The notes: a model not told the origin generated them from the letters alone. A stretch of 64,000 bases of DNA from an uncultured Candidatus Saccharibacteria bacterium (GCA_946538495.1 CAMNGP010000001.1:57156-121155); one strand, 5' to 3'; counted from the first letter of the stretch, positions 23,381-32,824 are shown. Translations and numbers: made by a program.

Positions 23381-24097
23381 ATGATAGAAAATTACAGCGA
23401 ATTTCGGGAAAAATTGGCTTACTATGCGGACGATAGTTATCGCGAATTTTCCCAAAAAGGCATTCCGACCGAACGGCCGTTTATTGGCGTGAGGATTCCG
23501 CAGATTCGTGAAATCGCAAATAATATTTCGCCTAAATTCTATGACAGTTTTTTAAAGACTGAACCAGTCGCAATCGAAGAAGTTCTAGCGCGCGGGATGG
23601 TGATTTGTCGGCTGCCGTATGAAGAAATATTGACGCCGCAAAAGGCTTTTAATAACAAATCATATTTCGATTCTCAAATCGACATTATCGACAACTGGTG
23701 TACTTGTGACACATTTTGTTCTGGCGTAGCTAAACCGATCAAAAACCACCGCGCCGAATTTCTAGATCAAAAAATCGAAAACCTACTCACCGACCCGCGC
23801 GAATTTGCCGTCCGCACTGGCTTGGTTTTATTAAAATGCGCCTATATGGATTTTGACTACCTAAATCTAATTTTTGACCGCGTCGAAAATCTGCGCAGTC
23901 GAGAAGAATACTATATCAAAATGGCTTCCGCTTGGCTGATCGCGGAATGTTTTACTAAATATCCAGAAGAAACCTTTGCTTATCTAAAAGCCACCAAGCT
24001 CCCCAAATGGACTTTTAATAAAACCATTTCCAAAATCTGCGATTCTTACCGCGTACTAGAAGAAGATAAAGCTCTTTTACGCAAAATGCGAAAATAA
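23381..24097 (+). CDS. AlkD-like DNA alkylation repair protein
   Basis: A 238-residue alpha-helical HEAT-like repeat protein. GVRIPQIREIAN, DNWCTCDTFC, AVRTGLVLLKCAYMDF and MASAWLIAECF are typical of the AlkC/AlkD superfamily. AlkD removes bulky or cationic alkylated bases without base flipping. The Trp and Asp of the DNW segment correspond to the catalytic pocket. TATAAT (23369-23374) is 6 bases before the ATG, so the mRNA is leaderless. Confidence 0.88.
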   Translation: MIENYSEFREKLAYYADDSYREFSQKGIPTERPFIGVRIPQIREIANNISPKFYDSFLKTEPVAIEEVLARGMVICRLPYEEILTPQKAFNNKSYFDSQIDIIDNWCTCDTFCSGVAKPIKNHRAEFLDQKIENLLTDPREFAVRTGLVLLKCAYMDFDYLNLIFDRVENLRSREEYYIKMASAWLIAECFTKYPEETFAYLKATKLPKWTFNKTISKICDSYRVLEEDKALLRKMRK

Positions 24098-24116
24098 GGA
24101 CTATAATAATAAATAT

Positions 24117-25031
24117 ATGACTAGCAAAATCTTAGATTACGCCAAAAATGTAGAAAAACTTGTCAACCCAATGGAAGTTGGCAAAGTGCTATATCTGCAA
24201 ACCAAAATGAAACATCTGCCAATTTGGGCACAGCGCAAAATTGTTACCAAAGCATCGGAAAAAGCGAGTAAAATGCCGTTTGTGGTGGAACCGTATTGTT
24301 CGTTTTTGTTTTACGAGATTCCAGAGCCCGAGAAAATCGTGCGATACCTACCGGCAGGATTTGTACCAGCAAAAACAGCGGTATTCGAAAACGGCCCCGA
24401 AAAATATTATGGCATCGTGACAATGTTTCGAATTCATACGAGCGTTTTCTGGGGTGCGAGAACGGAGTTTTATCTCGTAGCGGAAAACACGGAGACGGGG
24501 CTTTTATCCTGGATCATGTGCGATTATATTAGCGACACGATTTCATACGACGAGAAACACGGGCTAAAATCACCAGATGTTTCAAAAGCAGTCATGACAA
24601 CGACCTGCGAGGGCGATTTTGTGTGCGAAATGATTGACAAAACTACGCAAAAATACGCAAAATGCGAGATGAACCTCACAAACGCAAAAATGAAACCTTT
24701 AAACCAAAGACTATGGATAGAAGGAAACACCTCGATCGCTTATGGGCGAACCTCGGGCGAAGCGGACGGAGATTTATTCTCGTTAACATTTTTCCCAGAA
24801 GAAATGAAGCAAGCGCTTGAAGTTCCACTTAAAGACGTAAGATTAGCGGATGTATACTGCAATGTGGGCCGCGTTGGTGGCATACTAGAGCGAGCGGTAA
24901 GCTTCCCGTTTGCACAACACATGCTAAGCGATAGCCCTGGACAGAGAACGCATTACGGTAGCGAAGCCAAACTGCGTGCGGCCGTAGAAAAAGTGAGCTT
25001 CAAAAAGATTAAGACCTTGGGCGAAAAGTAA
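24117..25031 (+). CDS. Hypothetical protein
   Basis: A 304-residue soluble protein I cannot place with confidence. The first 60 residues are helical and basic. The central part (about 65-250) is strand-rich, with LPAGFVPAKTAVF and TEFYLVAENTETGLLSW, reminiscent of the acetoacetate-decarboxylase-like barrel, but the catalytic Lys is not identified. TATAAT at 24102-24107 lies 9 bases upstream of the ATG. Confidence 0.65.
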   Translation: MTSKILDYAKNVEKLVNPMEVGKVLYLQTKMKHLPIWAQRKIVTKASEKASKMPFVVEPYCSFLFYEIPEPEKIVRYLPAGFVPAKTAVFENGPEKYYGIVTMFRIHTSVFWGARTEFYLVAENTETGLLSWIMCDYISDTISYDEKHGLKSPDVSKAVMTTTCEGDFVCEMIDKTTQKYAKCEMNLTNAKMKPLNQRLWIEGNTSIAYGRTSGEADGDLFSLTFFPEEMKQALEVPLKDVRLADVYCNVGRVGGILERAVSFPFAQHMLSDSPGQRTHYGSEAKLRAAVEKVSFKKIKTLGEK

Positions 25032-25101
25032 TCAAAAACTTTTGTCGCAGCGAAAGTTATTCTGATTGTTGCAACAAAACTAACATCCTTGGCGTACCCA
25101 G

Positions 25102-26211
25102 CTAATGCCAAGGATTATTTGGATCCGGGTCGGTGGGATCCCAACCACGATTGGGGCTATTTTCATCAATTTTAATAGCCGTAGGCTTAACAACTCCAGC
25201 CGGAAGCGAAGCAGAATCGTATATCTTGACTTTGGTGCCGTAGCCAATGTTGTCATAAACCCATTTAGCGTCACTAGCGGAGAGCCTAACGCAGCCCGCC
25301 GATGCACCATTACCTAGCTTATTATATTCAAGATATTCCAGATTATTCCAAGGTGAACCCTTAGTAAAATATGGCACCGAGTGGAAGAAGAATGGCCCGC
25401 TAATACGCACCGCATAGTGCCCCCAAACATTTCCGACAAGAAAGAGCGATTCGTATCGATCGGACACAGAATAATCTCCTAGTGGAGTTTCAGAGCCGGG
25501 GGCCCCAGTAGAAGCAACAAATACTTTCGCAATATTGGAATAATTGCCGTCCGAACCTAGTGAATAAACAATAACGACATTTTGTTGGCGGTTCACCTCG
25601 ACATAATATGGACTTGAAGATGCAGCACGAACTGCCGTGTAGGTTGGGCGCGGAGGCTCGGTTACTTTAATAGTAACTTCCTTGTTTGAAGTGTTGCCAG
25701 ATTCATCTTTAGCAACAATTTTAATATTATATTCACCGGGTTGCCCCAAATTATAATCACCCTCGATAGCCAGTCCGACTGGTTTTTGGGAATTATCCTC
25801 CGCTTGATAGCGACTTAAAATATCATCCGTAGCGCCAGATTCAAACGAGAGTTCACTTTCGTCGCCCGTAATTATTGGTGCGGTAGTATCGACGACATTA
25901 TAAAAGACCACTACATCTTGTTTTGCTCCGAGCTGATTCGAAAAAGTCACCGTCCATGTTTTTTCGCCTATTTCCGATGTATCTATTAAGACTTCTCCTT
26001 GTTCAAGCACTCCTGAATCAATACTTGAAAATAGCGAAGCAACGTTGACCTCAGAATTAATTTCAAAACTTGGTGCATCAACCAATTGATAATCAATTCG
26101 AGACATTAAAACCAAGGCGGTTGTAGCAGAAATAGTAGTAACCACAAAAACGGCAAGACTCAAAAAGAAGATAACCCTGTTTTTCTTAGTTTTGAATTTT
26201 AAGCCTCGCAT
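25102..26211 (-). CDS. L,D-transpeptidase with Ig-like domain
   Basis: A 369-residue cell-wall enzyme. An N-terminal membrane anchor (about 10-33) is followed by a low-similarity region and a DUF5011-type Ig-like domain (about 110-190, DTTAPIITGDE to KEVTIKV). The YkuD catalytic domain (about 205-340) carries FHSVPYF and the active-site ASAGCVRLS with the nucleophilic Cys. It forms 3-3 cross-links in peptidoglycan or attaches proteins to it. A minus-strand TATAAT (26218-26223) lies 6 bases before the ATG. Confidence 0.9.
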   Translation of the reverse strand: MRGLKFKTKKNRVIFFLSLAVFVVTTISATTALVLMSRIDYQLVDAPSFEINSEVNVASLFSSIDSGVLEQGEVLIDTSEIGEKTWTVTFSNQLGAKQDVVVFYNVVDTTAPIITGDESELSFESGATDDILSRYQAEDNSQKPVGLAIEGDYNLGQPGEYNIKIVAKDESGNTSNKEVTIKVTEPPRPTYTAVRAASSSPYYVEVNRQQNVVIVYSLGSDGNYSNIAKVFVASTGAPGSETPLGDYSVSDRYESLFLVGNVWGHYAVRISGPFFFHSVPYFTKGSPWNNLEYLEYNKLGNGASAGCVRLSASDAKWVYDNIGYGTKVKIYDSASLPAGVVKPTAIKIDENSPNRGWDPTDPDPNNPWH

Positions 26212-26252
26212 TACTATATTATATCATCACGAAAAATAGAAACATGTGACAC

Positions 26253-26588
26253 CTACTCGTCGTCACTGAGATCGTAATCTTCGGCACCGATGCTATAGCC
26301 GAGCTCGTAGGCTTCGCGTTGGTCTTCGTCAAGTTCATCTAAATTAACAGAAGAACCAAAACCAGAATGGGGAAGCATGTGGTGTTCTCTATCAAAGCGA
26401 CCGTCGTCTATGCCAAGAGCTTCATAATAGGAAGCATCATGATAACCGTCATCATCACTACTTTCTTCGTCGTCAAAATCATCGCCATAATCATCTTCGT
26501 CATCAGAATCATAGCCATCATCATACAATTCGTCATCTTCTTTATCGAGGCCATAATCCTCGTCATCGTATTCGTCAAAGTCGTCCAT
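26253..26588 (-). CDS. Highly acidic Asp/Glu-rich protein
   Basis: A 111-residue protein dominated by Asp, Glu, Tyr and Gly, with a conserved C-terminal end (REAYELGYSIGAEDYDLSDDE). The acidic part is low-complexity and probably disordered. Function is unknown; it may bind cations or basic proteins. The start at 26588 is chosen because a minus-strand TATAAT (26595-26600) is 6 bases away. A truncated copy of its C-terminus survives at 22305-22379. Confidence 0.7.
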   Translation of the reverse strand: MDDFDEYDDEDYGLDKEDDELYDDGYDSDDEDDYGDDFDDEESSDDDGYHDASYYEALGIDDGRFDREHHMLPHSGFGSSVNLDELDEDQREAYELGYSIGAEDYDLSDDE

Positions 26589-26653
26589 GCGTTCATTATA
26601 GCATGCAACCATATATATTATATATACGTGTTATAATCAAAAAAAGGAGGTTT

Positions 26654-26875
26654 ATGGAATTCGTAAGATTAAAGTACGCCAATAACAAACTTATTAATGC
26701 CGATATCAAAGAACACCGTGATGTGATTAATGAGTATATCGAAAAGAAAGGTTATAAATACATCGGTTTCGTGCCAGTGCTTTTTGGGCCCAGTGGTAAA
26801 ATGCTTGAAATTGATTTGATTTTTGAGCCACCAAAAGAAGAAGATAAAACAAAATCTACTAAAAAGAAAAAATAA
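26654..26875 (+). CDS. Small hypothetical protein
   Basis: A 73-residue protein. EFVRLKYANNKLINADIKEHRDVINEYIEKKGYKYIGFVP forms a strand-helix unit and the tail is Lys-rich (STKKKK). A close family is not recognised. AAGGAGG precedes the ATG at 26654, and a TATAAT box lies about 20 bases further upstream. It is divergent from the acidic protein gene. Confidence 0.65.
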   Translation: MEFVRLKYANNKLINADIKEHRDVINEYIEKKGYKYIGFVPVLFGPSGKMLEIDLIFEPPKEEDKTKSTKKKK

Positions 26876-26930
26876 CATTTCAAGATTTAAAGCATAGTTC
26901 TTATGTTTTTGTGATATAATCGTTATCAGC

Positions 26931-28517
26931 ATGGGCAAGATTGCGAAATACCTTAATCAGCTTACAGTCGGCAATGTTTTTGATAATCCAGAAATTTTAG
27001 AATCATATTCCACGGATCGCTCGGCCCTTAAAATCAAACCACGTTTTGTAGCGTTTCCGGAATCTACGGAAGATATCCAGAAATTATTAAAGTTCTTTAA
27101 TCAATTAGCCGCTAAAGATATCAAGGTTGCGGTTACCGCTAGAGGCGGTGGCCGAAGTGAGGACGGCTCCTGCCTTACCAACGGAATCGTGATTTCTACG
27201 CAAAAGCTCAACAAGATGCTCGAAATTGACCCTCGCGAGCGCTTGGTGCGCGTTCAGTCCGGTATTACCTTGAAAGAATTAAATACAGCGCTTTCGGTTT
27301 CTGGTTTAACTATTCCAATTGAAGGTCACGACCACGATTCGATTGGCGGTTTGATTTCTAATTGCACTATTGATCGTTGCGCAGGTAAGTATGGCGGTAT
27401 CAAAAACTACGTCGAAAGAATTGAAGTCATTTTGGCGAATGGCGATTGCTTACAAACCGAGCGTTACAAAAAATACGCCCTAGCCAAAAAGGCAGTAGAA
27501 AAAACTACGGAAGGCGAAATCTATCGCAAATTTGCCAAGTTAATTAGCAAAAAAAAGGATTTTTTGGCGGAGCTCAAAAAAGGCACTCACAACTTAGCTG
27601 GCTATCCAAAGATGGTCGACGTGTCGGTGCGCGAATCGGTAGATTTGATGCCGGTTTTCTTTGGGGCGCAGGGTACGTTGGGTATTATTTCCGAGGTTAT
27701 TCTAAAGGCAGTACCACTCACTAAGCATCCATCACGCGTGGTCGCAACTTTCAAAGAGATTGGCGCGGCTGTCGACTTTCTGAATTCAGTCCATGAGATG
27801 AAGCCGCGTGCTTTAGATTTATATGATTTAAAGATTATCATGGAGGCTAAGGAAACTGGTAAAAACTTAGACGGAGTGATTAGACGCCTAGAAGATGGGT
27901 TTGTAGTATTTGCGAGTTTTGATGAAAGGCAAAACAGTTGTCTTAAAAAGATTGCCGCCTTGCAGGCTGAATTGCCGCGCAACAGTAAGTTTATTATCGA
28001 ATCAGACGAAAATAAAGGTACTCTAGACGAGTTTGAAAACTCGCTAATAAACTATCTAAGTTATGTAAAACATGGTGAGAGAGTGCCGATTTTGACTAAT
28101 TTTTACTTGCCTCGTTATAATTTGGAAAGTTTCCTGAAAGACCTGAAAGTTCTAGGCGAGAAGCTGAGCTTGGACTTAGAGCTTTATGGTTCTTACGCCA
28201 CATCTATATATAATTTACGTCCAAAATTTGATTTAGAAGATGACGATTTTAACAAAAAGGCTACTACTTTCTTGAAGGCAGGCGCTTTTGTGATAGACCG
28301 CCAGGGTGGAGAATTAGCTGGTGGTGCACCGGAAGGAAGACTCAAGGCAATCATCACTAATATTAAGTTGCCAGAGGCAGAATTGTCACTTTATAACGAG
28401 ATTAAAGATATTTTTGATCCATCTGGAGTCCTTAATCCAGACGTTAAATTGGGGGCTAACTCTAAATTTACCTTAACTCACTTTAGAGATACCAACCAAC
28501 CAAAAATTATGATATAA
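26931..28517 (+). CDS. FAD-binding oxidase (D-lactate dehydrogenase / GlcD-like)
   Basis: A 528-residue flavoenzyme of the FAD-binding PCMH (VAO) superfamily. The FAD domain shows FPESTEDIQKLL, TARGGGRSEDGS, HDHDSIGGLISNC and GAQGTLGIISEV (about residue 245). The C-terminal FAD-oxidase domain ends with IFDPSGVLNPDVKLG, as in GlcD and D-lactate dehydrogenases. It probably oxidises a 2-hydroxyacid such as D-lactate. There is no membrane segment and no iron-sulfur domain. A TATAAT lies 10 bases before the ATG. Confidence 0.85.
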   Translation: MGKIAKYLNQLTVGNVFDNPEILESYSTDRSALKIKPRFVAFPESTEDIQKLLKFFNQLAAKDIKVAVTARGGGRSEDGSCLTNGIVISTQKLNKMLEIDPRERLVRVQSGITLKELNTALSVSGLTIPIEGHDHDSIGGLISNCTIDRCAGKYGGIKNYVERIEVILANGDCLQTERYKKYALAKKAVEKTTEGEIYRKFAKLISKKKDFLAELKKGTHNLAGYPKMVDVSVRESVDLMPVFFGAQGTLGIISEVILKAVPLTKHPSRVVATFKEIGAAVDFLNSVHEMKPRALDLYDLKIIMEAKETGKNLDGVIRRLEDGFVVFASFDERQNSCLKKIAALQAELPRNSKFIIESDENKGTLDEFENSLINYLSYVKHGERVPILTNFYLPRYNLESFLKDLKVLGEKLSLDLELYGSYATSIYNLRPKFDLEDDDFNKKATTFLKAGAFVIDRQGGELAGGAPEGRLKAIITNIKLPEAELSLYNEIKDIFDPSGVLNPDVKLGANSKFTLTHFRDTNQPKIMI

Positions 28518-28539
28518 TACTAGCAAATAGGAGTTATTT

Positions 28540-29817
28540 ATGAAAACCAAATCAAAGAAGATTTCTGATTCGCGTGTCGAAATTACCGTGACATTAGATA
28601 GCAAAGATTTAAAGCCGGCAAGAGAAAAGGCGCTCGCTAAGTTGGCTAAAGAAGTTAAAGTCGAAGGCTTCAGAAAGGGCAAAGTCCCTACGGAGGTGGC
28701 TGCCAAATTTATCCCTGAAAACGATCTAAACGCCGAAACAATTGATATCGCTGTACGTTCCACCGTAATTGAAGCGTTCCGCAAAGAATCAAAATCTCCA
28801 TTGGTTTTGCCTAGCGTTAATGTCACTAAGTATGTACCAGGCGAATCAGCGGAATACACCGCCGTGGCAGACATCGTGCCAGAAGTCAAACTGGGCGATT
28901 ACAAAAAACTCAACGTCAAGCACGAAGATGTCAAAATAACCGCCAAAGATGTTAACGGTATTTTAGAAAACTTAGCCAGCTCTTACGCCGAGAAAAAAGT
29001 AGTGCGCCGTGCCGCCAAGCTTACCGATGAGGTAATTATCGACTTTGTCGGAAAAAAGGATGGTGAAGCGTTTAAGGGAGGCTCGGCCAAGGATTATCAC
29101 CTGGTATTAGGTTCAAAATCATTTATCCCAGGATTTGAAGATGGCATTGTCGGCCACGAATCTGGCGATAAGTTTGATTTAAAATTAACTTTCCCTAAAG
29201 ATTATGGTGTAAAGGATTTAGCTGGAGCTAAAGTTGTCTTTGAGGTACTCTTGAAGCAAGTTAACGAAGTCACGAAGGCCAAGATTGATGACGAAATGGC
29301 TAAAAAATGTGGTCCCTTTAAGACTTTGGCCGAACTTAAAGATGATATCAAGAAAAACCTTGAGGCCCAAAGCAAGCACCAAGCTCAAGAAAAGCTCAAA
29401 GATCAGTTGGTGGCTGAATTGGTAAAGGTTTCTAAGGTTCCTGCACCTGAGATTCTGATTGACGATCAAGTTAAAATGATTCGCGACGACATGACCAGAA
29501 ACGCCGCTGCGCAGGGAATGAGTTTCGAGGATTATCTCAAAGCTAACCAAGAGACCGTAGAGAACTGGGAGAAAGAGGCCAGAAAAATCGCCGAGACCCG
29601 TGTTAAGGCTTCGCTAGCTTTGCAAACTTTAGCCGTAGAACAAAAAATTACCGTTTCTGACGATTTAGTTAACGCAAAGATCGCTGAACTTCGCGATGTA
29701 TACAAAAAATCCCCCGAAGCCTTAAAGAGCCTAAAGGATCCAAATGTTAAAATGGATATTAAAAACAGAATGATTATCGAGGCAACATTAGATTATCTCG
29801 TGAAAACCAATTCTTAG
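28540..29817 (+). CDS. tig: Trigger factor
   Basis: A ribosome-bound chaperone and peptidyl-prolyl isomerase of 425 residues. The N-terminal ribosome-binding signature GFRKGKVP is at about residue 44. The FKBP domain (about 150-235) and the long helical C-terminal arms (TigC) follow. Length is usual. AGGAG precedes the ATG and a TATAAT lies just upstream, between the FAD oxidase stop and this gene. A strong terminator follows. Confidence 0.95.
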   Translation: MKTKSKKISDSRVEITVTLDSKDLKPAREKALAKLAKEVKVEGFRKGKVPTEVAAKFIPENDLNAETIDIAVRSTVIEAFRKESKSPLVLPSVNVTKYVPGESAEYTAVADIVPEVKLGDYKKLNVKHEDVKITAKDVNGILENLASSYAEKKVVRRAAKLTDEVIIDFVGKKDGEAFKGGSAKDYHLVLGSKSFIPGFEDGIVGHESGDKFDLKLTFPKDYGVKDLAGAKVVFEVLLKQVNEVTKAKIDDEMAKKCGPFKTLAELKDDIKKNLEAQSKHQAQEKLKDQLVAELVKVSKVPAPEILIDDQVKMIRDDMTRNAAAQGMSFEDYLKANQETVENWEKEARKIAETRVKASLALQTLAVEQKITVSDDLVNAKIAELRDVYKKSPEALKSLKDPNVKMDIKNRMIIEATLDYLVKTNS

Positions 29818-29823
29818 TCAAAG

Positions 29824-29846
29824 GCCCCTCGTCGCAGGGGCTTTTT
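29824..29846 (+). terminator. Terminator after tig
   Basis: GCCCCT and AGGGGC form a hairpin with a six-base loop, followed by five T. Confidence 0.9.
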
Positions 29847-29878
29847 GATGTTTTTTTATTGACGTTAGAAGAAATATG

Positions 29879-30032
29879 GTATAATGATATTGCTATATTC
29901 AATCATTCCGTTCTGCGTCAGTGTATCCTAGGCCGATCGTTAGAAATGATGGCACCATAAGGCACCGTCTTTTGCGAACGGTTATAAACTGGCGCAGAAT
30001 GATTGTATATAGCACCTTGTGGTGCCATTTTT
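29879..30032 (+). ncRNA. Structured leader RNA / attenuator candidate upstream of the FISUMP gene
   Basis: TATAAT at 29879-29884 predicts a start near 29891. The first 18 bases (29891-29908) pair with 29997-30014 with one mismatch, and the helix can extend with 29911-29922 against 29988-29999. The interior holds two small hairpins (GCC...GGC and ACCGT...ACGGT). A terminator hairpin GCACC-TTGT-GGTGC (30012-30025) runs into CA and five T. Its 3' strand can instead pair with ATGGCACC at 29949-29956. The surface-protein ATG is at 30089, so this may be a cis-regulatory leader or a separate small RNA. Confidence 0.5.
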
Positions 30033-30088
30033 ATGCATGCCTTTTATAAATGGCACCGCATGATCAGGTGACTAAGATGAGGTAATGC

Positions 30089-31534
30089 ATGAAGAAAAAC
30101 ATAACATTAAGTTTAGAAAACATAACAGACCATTTAACAGGGGCCAAAAAAATTATAATATTGTGTTTTCTAATCTCAACGTTATGTTTTTTTAATTCGG
30201 ACGATTCTTCCGCCCTCACCTACCAACAAGACATCCCAGTCTCATTCACCTTTAATTCTTCAGTCGCACTCTCCCTCTCTTCTGCCGATCTCAATATCTA
30301 CAATCTCTCCCCAGGCACCAGCAGCGACAGCAATATCGTCACAGTGACTGCTACTTCCAACAATTCCACTGGCTATGTTATCACTGCTACCGTAGGCGAT
30401 AATACTCATAGTAATCCATCCTATAGCAATACCAGCCTTAACCACACTAGCAATACTGGCAACACCTTCACTAGTCTAGCCACTACAGCTAGCTTAGCTA
30501 GCCTCACAGCAGACAATACTTGGGGCTATACTATTTCTGAAGATGGTAATACTTGGTCTAACTATTCTGGCCTGCCCATCTACACTGCCGAATCTGGCAA
30601 AACCTTAAAAGAGCTAAACACTAACGGCACCACCTCCTTTCAATTTAAAATCGGTGCCAAAGCTTCTAACACCCAGCCTTCTGGCGAATACAGAAATGTG
30701 ATCAATTTTACACTCACCACTAATGCAGTAGACAGCACCTATTACATGCAAGATGTAGGAACATGGGGAGATTCCATCCCTGCTGGCGCCGAAATCACCG
30801 CCGTAGATAACCGTGATGGTAAATCCTACACCGTAGCTAGACTTGCTGATGGGAACCTTTGGATGACCCAAAACCTAGATCACGACATAGACTCCACCAA
30901 GACTTACACTCCAGCTGATACTGATATTCCAGCCAACTGGACGCCAAGTCTCTCTACCTATGCTGCTAATGATACTACTTGGGAGTTTTCAACCACCACG
31001 CCAGAATCTTACGATCCAGGTACGCTATATTGGAGCGGCACACCAAACGATAATATTCCAGCATCGTCAGGCAATTCTCATTATCACTTAGGCAACTATT
31101 ACAACTGGTCTGCAGCCGTGGCTATGAACAACACTTCATCATATACTACCAATCAGACTCTAATAGACCAATCTATTTGTCCAGCTGGCTGGACTCTGCC
31201 TAGAGTTGGCTACGGTGAGGATACTTTCTACGGACTTTGGAGCGAATATGGATATGACGACAATAGTAGCGCCTTTAGCAGCATTTCTACTTTAACTGGC
31301 TCGCCTGCCTACTTTGCTCCTACCGGCAGTTGGGGCGGCTCGTTTGACACCATCGGCGATGGCGGGCTCTTTTGGTCGCCCGTCGTGGGGGCTAGCAACT
31401 CTTCCTACTACGCCGGCTTCAATATGGACGGCGATGCCTACCCGTCCGACGGCGATACCTTCATCCGCGACTACGGTAACTCTATCCGTTGTGTAGCCCG
31501 CCCCGTTACTTCTACGCTTCAGTGGAGCCCTTAG
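30089..31534 (+). CDS. FISUMP-type exported surface protein (paralogue 1)
   Basis: A 481-residue secreted protein. An N-terminal hydrophobic segment (about 19-38) ends near SSALTYQQDIP. Residues 45-215 are a Ser/Thr/Asn-rich beta domain. Residues 225-475 match the Fibrobacter succinogenes major paralogous (FISUMP) pattern, with YTVARLADGNLWMTQNLD and a C-terminal SIRCVARPVTSTLQW. No sorting signal is seen. A paralogue of nearly the same length lies inverted at 56019-57422. The two also share their 3' flanking DNA. Likely a surface adhesin or decoration protein; function unproven. Confidence 0.8.
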   Translation: MKKNITLSLENITDHLTGAKKIIILCFLISTLCFFNSDDSSALTYQQDIPVSFTFNSSVALSLSSADLNIYNLSPGTSSDSNIVTVTATSNNSTGYVITATVGDNTHSNPSYSNTSLNHTSNTGNTFTSLATTASLASLTADNTWGYTISEDGNTWSNYSGLPIYTAESGKTLKELNTNGTTSFQFKIGAKASNTQPSGEYRNVINFTLTTNAVDSTYYMQDVGTWGDSIPAGAEITAVDNRDGKSYTVARLADGNLWMTQNLDHDIDSTKTYTPADTDIPANWTPSLSTYAANDTTWEFSTTTPESYDPGTLYWSGTPNDNIPASSGNSHYHLGNYYNWSAAVAMNNTSSYTTNQTLIDQSICPAGWTLPRVGYGEDTFYGLWSEYGYDDNSSAFSSISTLTGSPAYFAPTGSWGGSFDTIGDGGLFWSPVVGASNSSYYAGFNMDGDAYPSDGDTFIRDYGNSIRCVARPVTSTLQWSP

Positions 31535-31660
31535 TAGCGGCCTAGAGTTATGGTCTGATAATAGCTTAAGGTGTATCACATTATATATAATATATAGTAA
31601 CCACCCTACGCTATATCTAGCGTACTATATCTAGCTCCATATGCCACATCTAGCGAGTAA
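31535..31660 (+). repeat. Shared 3' flank of the FISUMP genes with CTATATCTAGC repeats
   Basis: The sequence after the stop codon matches, in inverted orientation, the flank of the second FISUMP gene (55893-56018). The best block, about 42 bases starting near 31583, differs by one base. It contains the palindrome CGCTA-TATC-TAGCG and short repeats of the form ATATCTAGC or ACATCTAGC at about 15-20 base spacing. There is a 16-18 base length difference between the copies. Confidence 0.75.
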
Positions 31661-31796
31661 CAAGACATATCCAGCCAACCCATAATTGTCTAGCTTTTTT
31701 CTAAATTCTATGCTATAATTGCCTAAAGAGTTTCATCTCGTTTTCTATTGCTGTACGGAAAATGAGGCAAATATTAATTAATATAGAGGAATTTTA

Positions 31797-32210
31797 ATGC
31801 CAACTATTAATCAGTTGATTAGGAAGCCTCGTAAAAAGGCTGCCAAAAAATCCAAATCTCCAGCACTTGGTTCTATTATAAATACTCTTAAAACCAAGCG
31901 TTATGAGAAGAATTCACCATTAAAACGTGGTGTTTGTATTAAGGTTACTACCAAAACTCCAAAGAAGCCTAACTCCGCTATGCGTAAGGTTGCCCGTGTG
32001 CGTCTCACTAATGGCCAAGAAGTTTGGGCCTATATTGGTGGAGAAGGTCACAATTTGCAGGAGCACGCCGTGGTACTAGTGCGCGGTGGCCGTGTGCCAG
32101 ATTTGCCTGGTGTACGTTATCACGTCGTACGTGGCACTTTGGATCTTCAGGGTGTTGCTAACCGCAAACAAGGTCGTTCTAAATATGGTGCAAAAAAGGA
32201 GGGTAAGTAA
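31797..32210 (+). CDS. rpsL: 30S ribosomal protein S12
   Basis: Universal decoding-centre protein of 137 residues. [23 protein letters not shown] and [32 protein letters not shown] are diagnostic; the streptomycin-linked Lys in PKKPNSA is wild type. It is slightly longer than usual through the N-terminal region. A promoter and an 80-base leader precede it. rpsG follows after 2 bases. The fusA and tuf genes of the classical str operon are not next to it. Confidence 0.98.
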   Translation: MPTINQLIRKPRKKAAKKSKSPALGSIINTLKTKRYEKNSPLKRGVCIKVTTKTPKKPNSAMRKVARVRLTNGQEVWAYIGGEGHNLQEHAVVLVRGGRVPDLPGVRYHVVRGTLDLQGVANRKQGRSKYGAKKEGK

Positions 32211-32212
32211 TT

Positions 32213-32689
32213 ATGCCACGCAAAACTACTAAATCCCTAACTCGTAAGGTCAGTCCGGATCGTAAATATCAATCGATGCTCGTGCAAAGATTGATTAACA
32301 AGTCGATGCTGGATGGCAAAAAGCAAGCCGCCGAGCGTGCTGTATATGCCGCTATCGAAGGCGCTGCCAAAAAACTTAATTCAGAAAATCCAGTTGAGGT
32401 TTTGGAAAAAGCTATCGCCAATATTTCGCCAGATTTCGAAGTAAAATCTCGTCGTGTAGGTGGTGCTAACTATCAAATTCCATTTCCAATTGCTGGGCAT
32501 CGCCAATTGCATTTTGCTTTTTCTTGGCTCGTACAATCCGCTCGTGCACGCAGCGGCATGCCATACGCCAAACGCCTAGAAGCTGAAATTGTAGACGCCT
32601 ACAACGAAACTGGCGCCGCCTTCAAGAAGAAAGAAGACTGCCATCGCATGGCCGAGGCCAACCGCGCATTTGCGCATTTTGCACGCTAG
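32213..32689 (+). CDS. rpsG: 30S ribosomal protein S7
   Basis: Primary 16S rRNA-binding protein of the 30S head, 158 residues. The N-terminal basic segment, VEVLEKAIANISPDFEVKSRRVGGANYQIP and the C-terminal KKEDCHRMAEANRAFAHFAR are typical. Length is normal. It forms the rpsL-rpsG unit and is followed at once by a palindromic element that serves as terminator. Confidence 0.98.
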   Translation: MPRKTTKSLTRKVSPDRKYQSMLVQRLINKSMLDGKKQAAERAVYAAIEGAAKKLNSENPVEVLEKAIANISPDFEVKSRRVGGANYQIPFPIAGHRQLHFAFSWLVQSARARSGMPYAKRLEAEIVDAYNETGAAFKKKEDCHRMAEANRAFAHFAR

Positions 32690-32695
32690 ATTAAC

Positions 32696-32765
32696 AAAAA
32701 AGCTCCTTTTTGGACAGGCTCAAGGGCGCTCGCCCAAGCTTACAGTCCTTAAGGGAGTCTTTTTT
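32696..32765. repeat. Palindromic element with hairpin core, copy 1 (acts as terminator)
   Basis: The outer arms (about 32696-32715 and 32745-32765) are imperfect inverted repeats ending in A and T runs. The core at 32721-32754 contains the hairpin GGGC-GCTC-GCCC followed by AAGCTTA and GTCCT. By my alignment 29 of 34 core positions match the core at 53478-53511, and the two changes in the hairpin stem compensate each other. The T run makes it a working rho-independent terminator after rpsG. Confidence 0.7.
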
Positions 32766-32824
32766 ATTGTTGTTTTCGAACAAATTGTGCTATAATTATT
32801 CATAAGTAGAATCAGGAGGTAATA

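Noticed and set aside
31577-31660. CRISPR-like spaced repeats (ATATCTAGC) after FISUMP gene 1
   Set aside because: Repeats are about 9 bases and irregularly spaced, and no cas genes are present. The shared-flank explanation fits better.
32696-32765. Simple terminator only
   Set aside because: It does act as one, but the core recurs with compensatory changes at 53478-53511 and inside uvrB, which an ordinary terminator would not explain.
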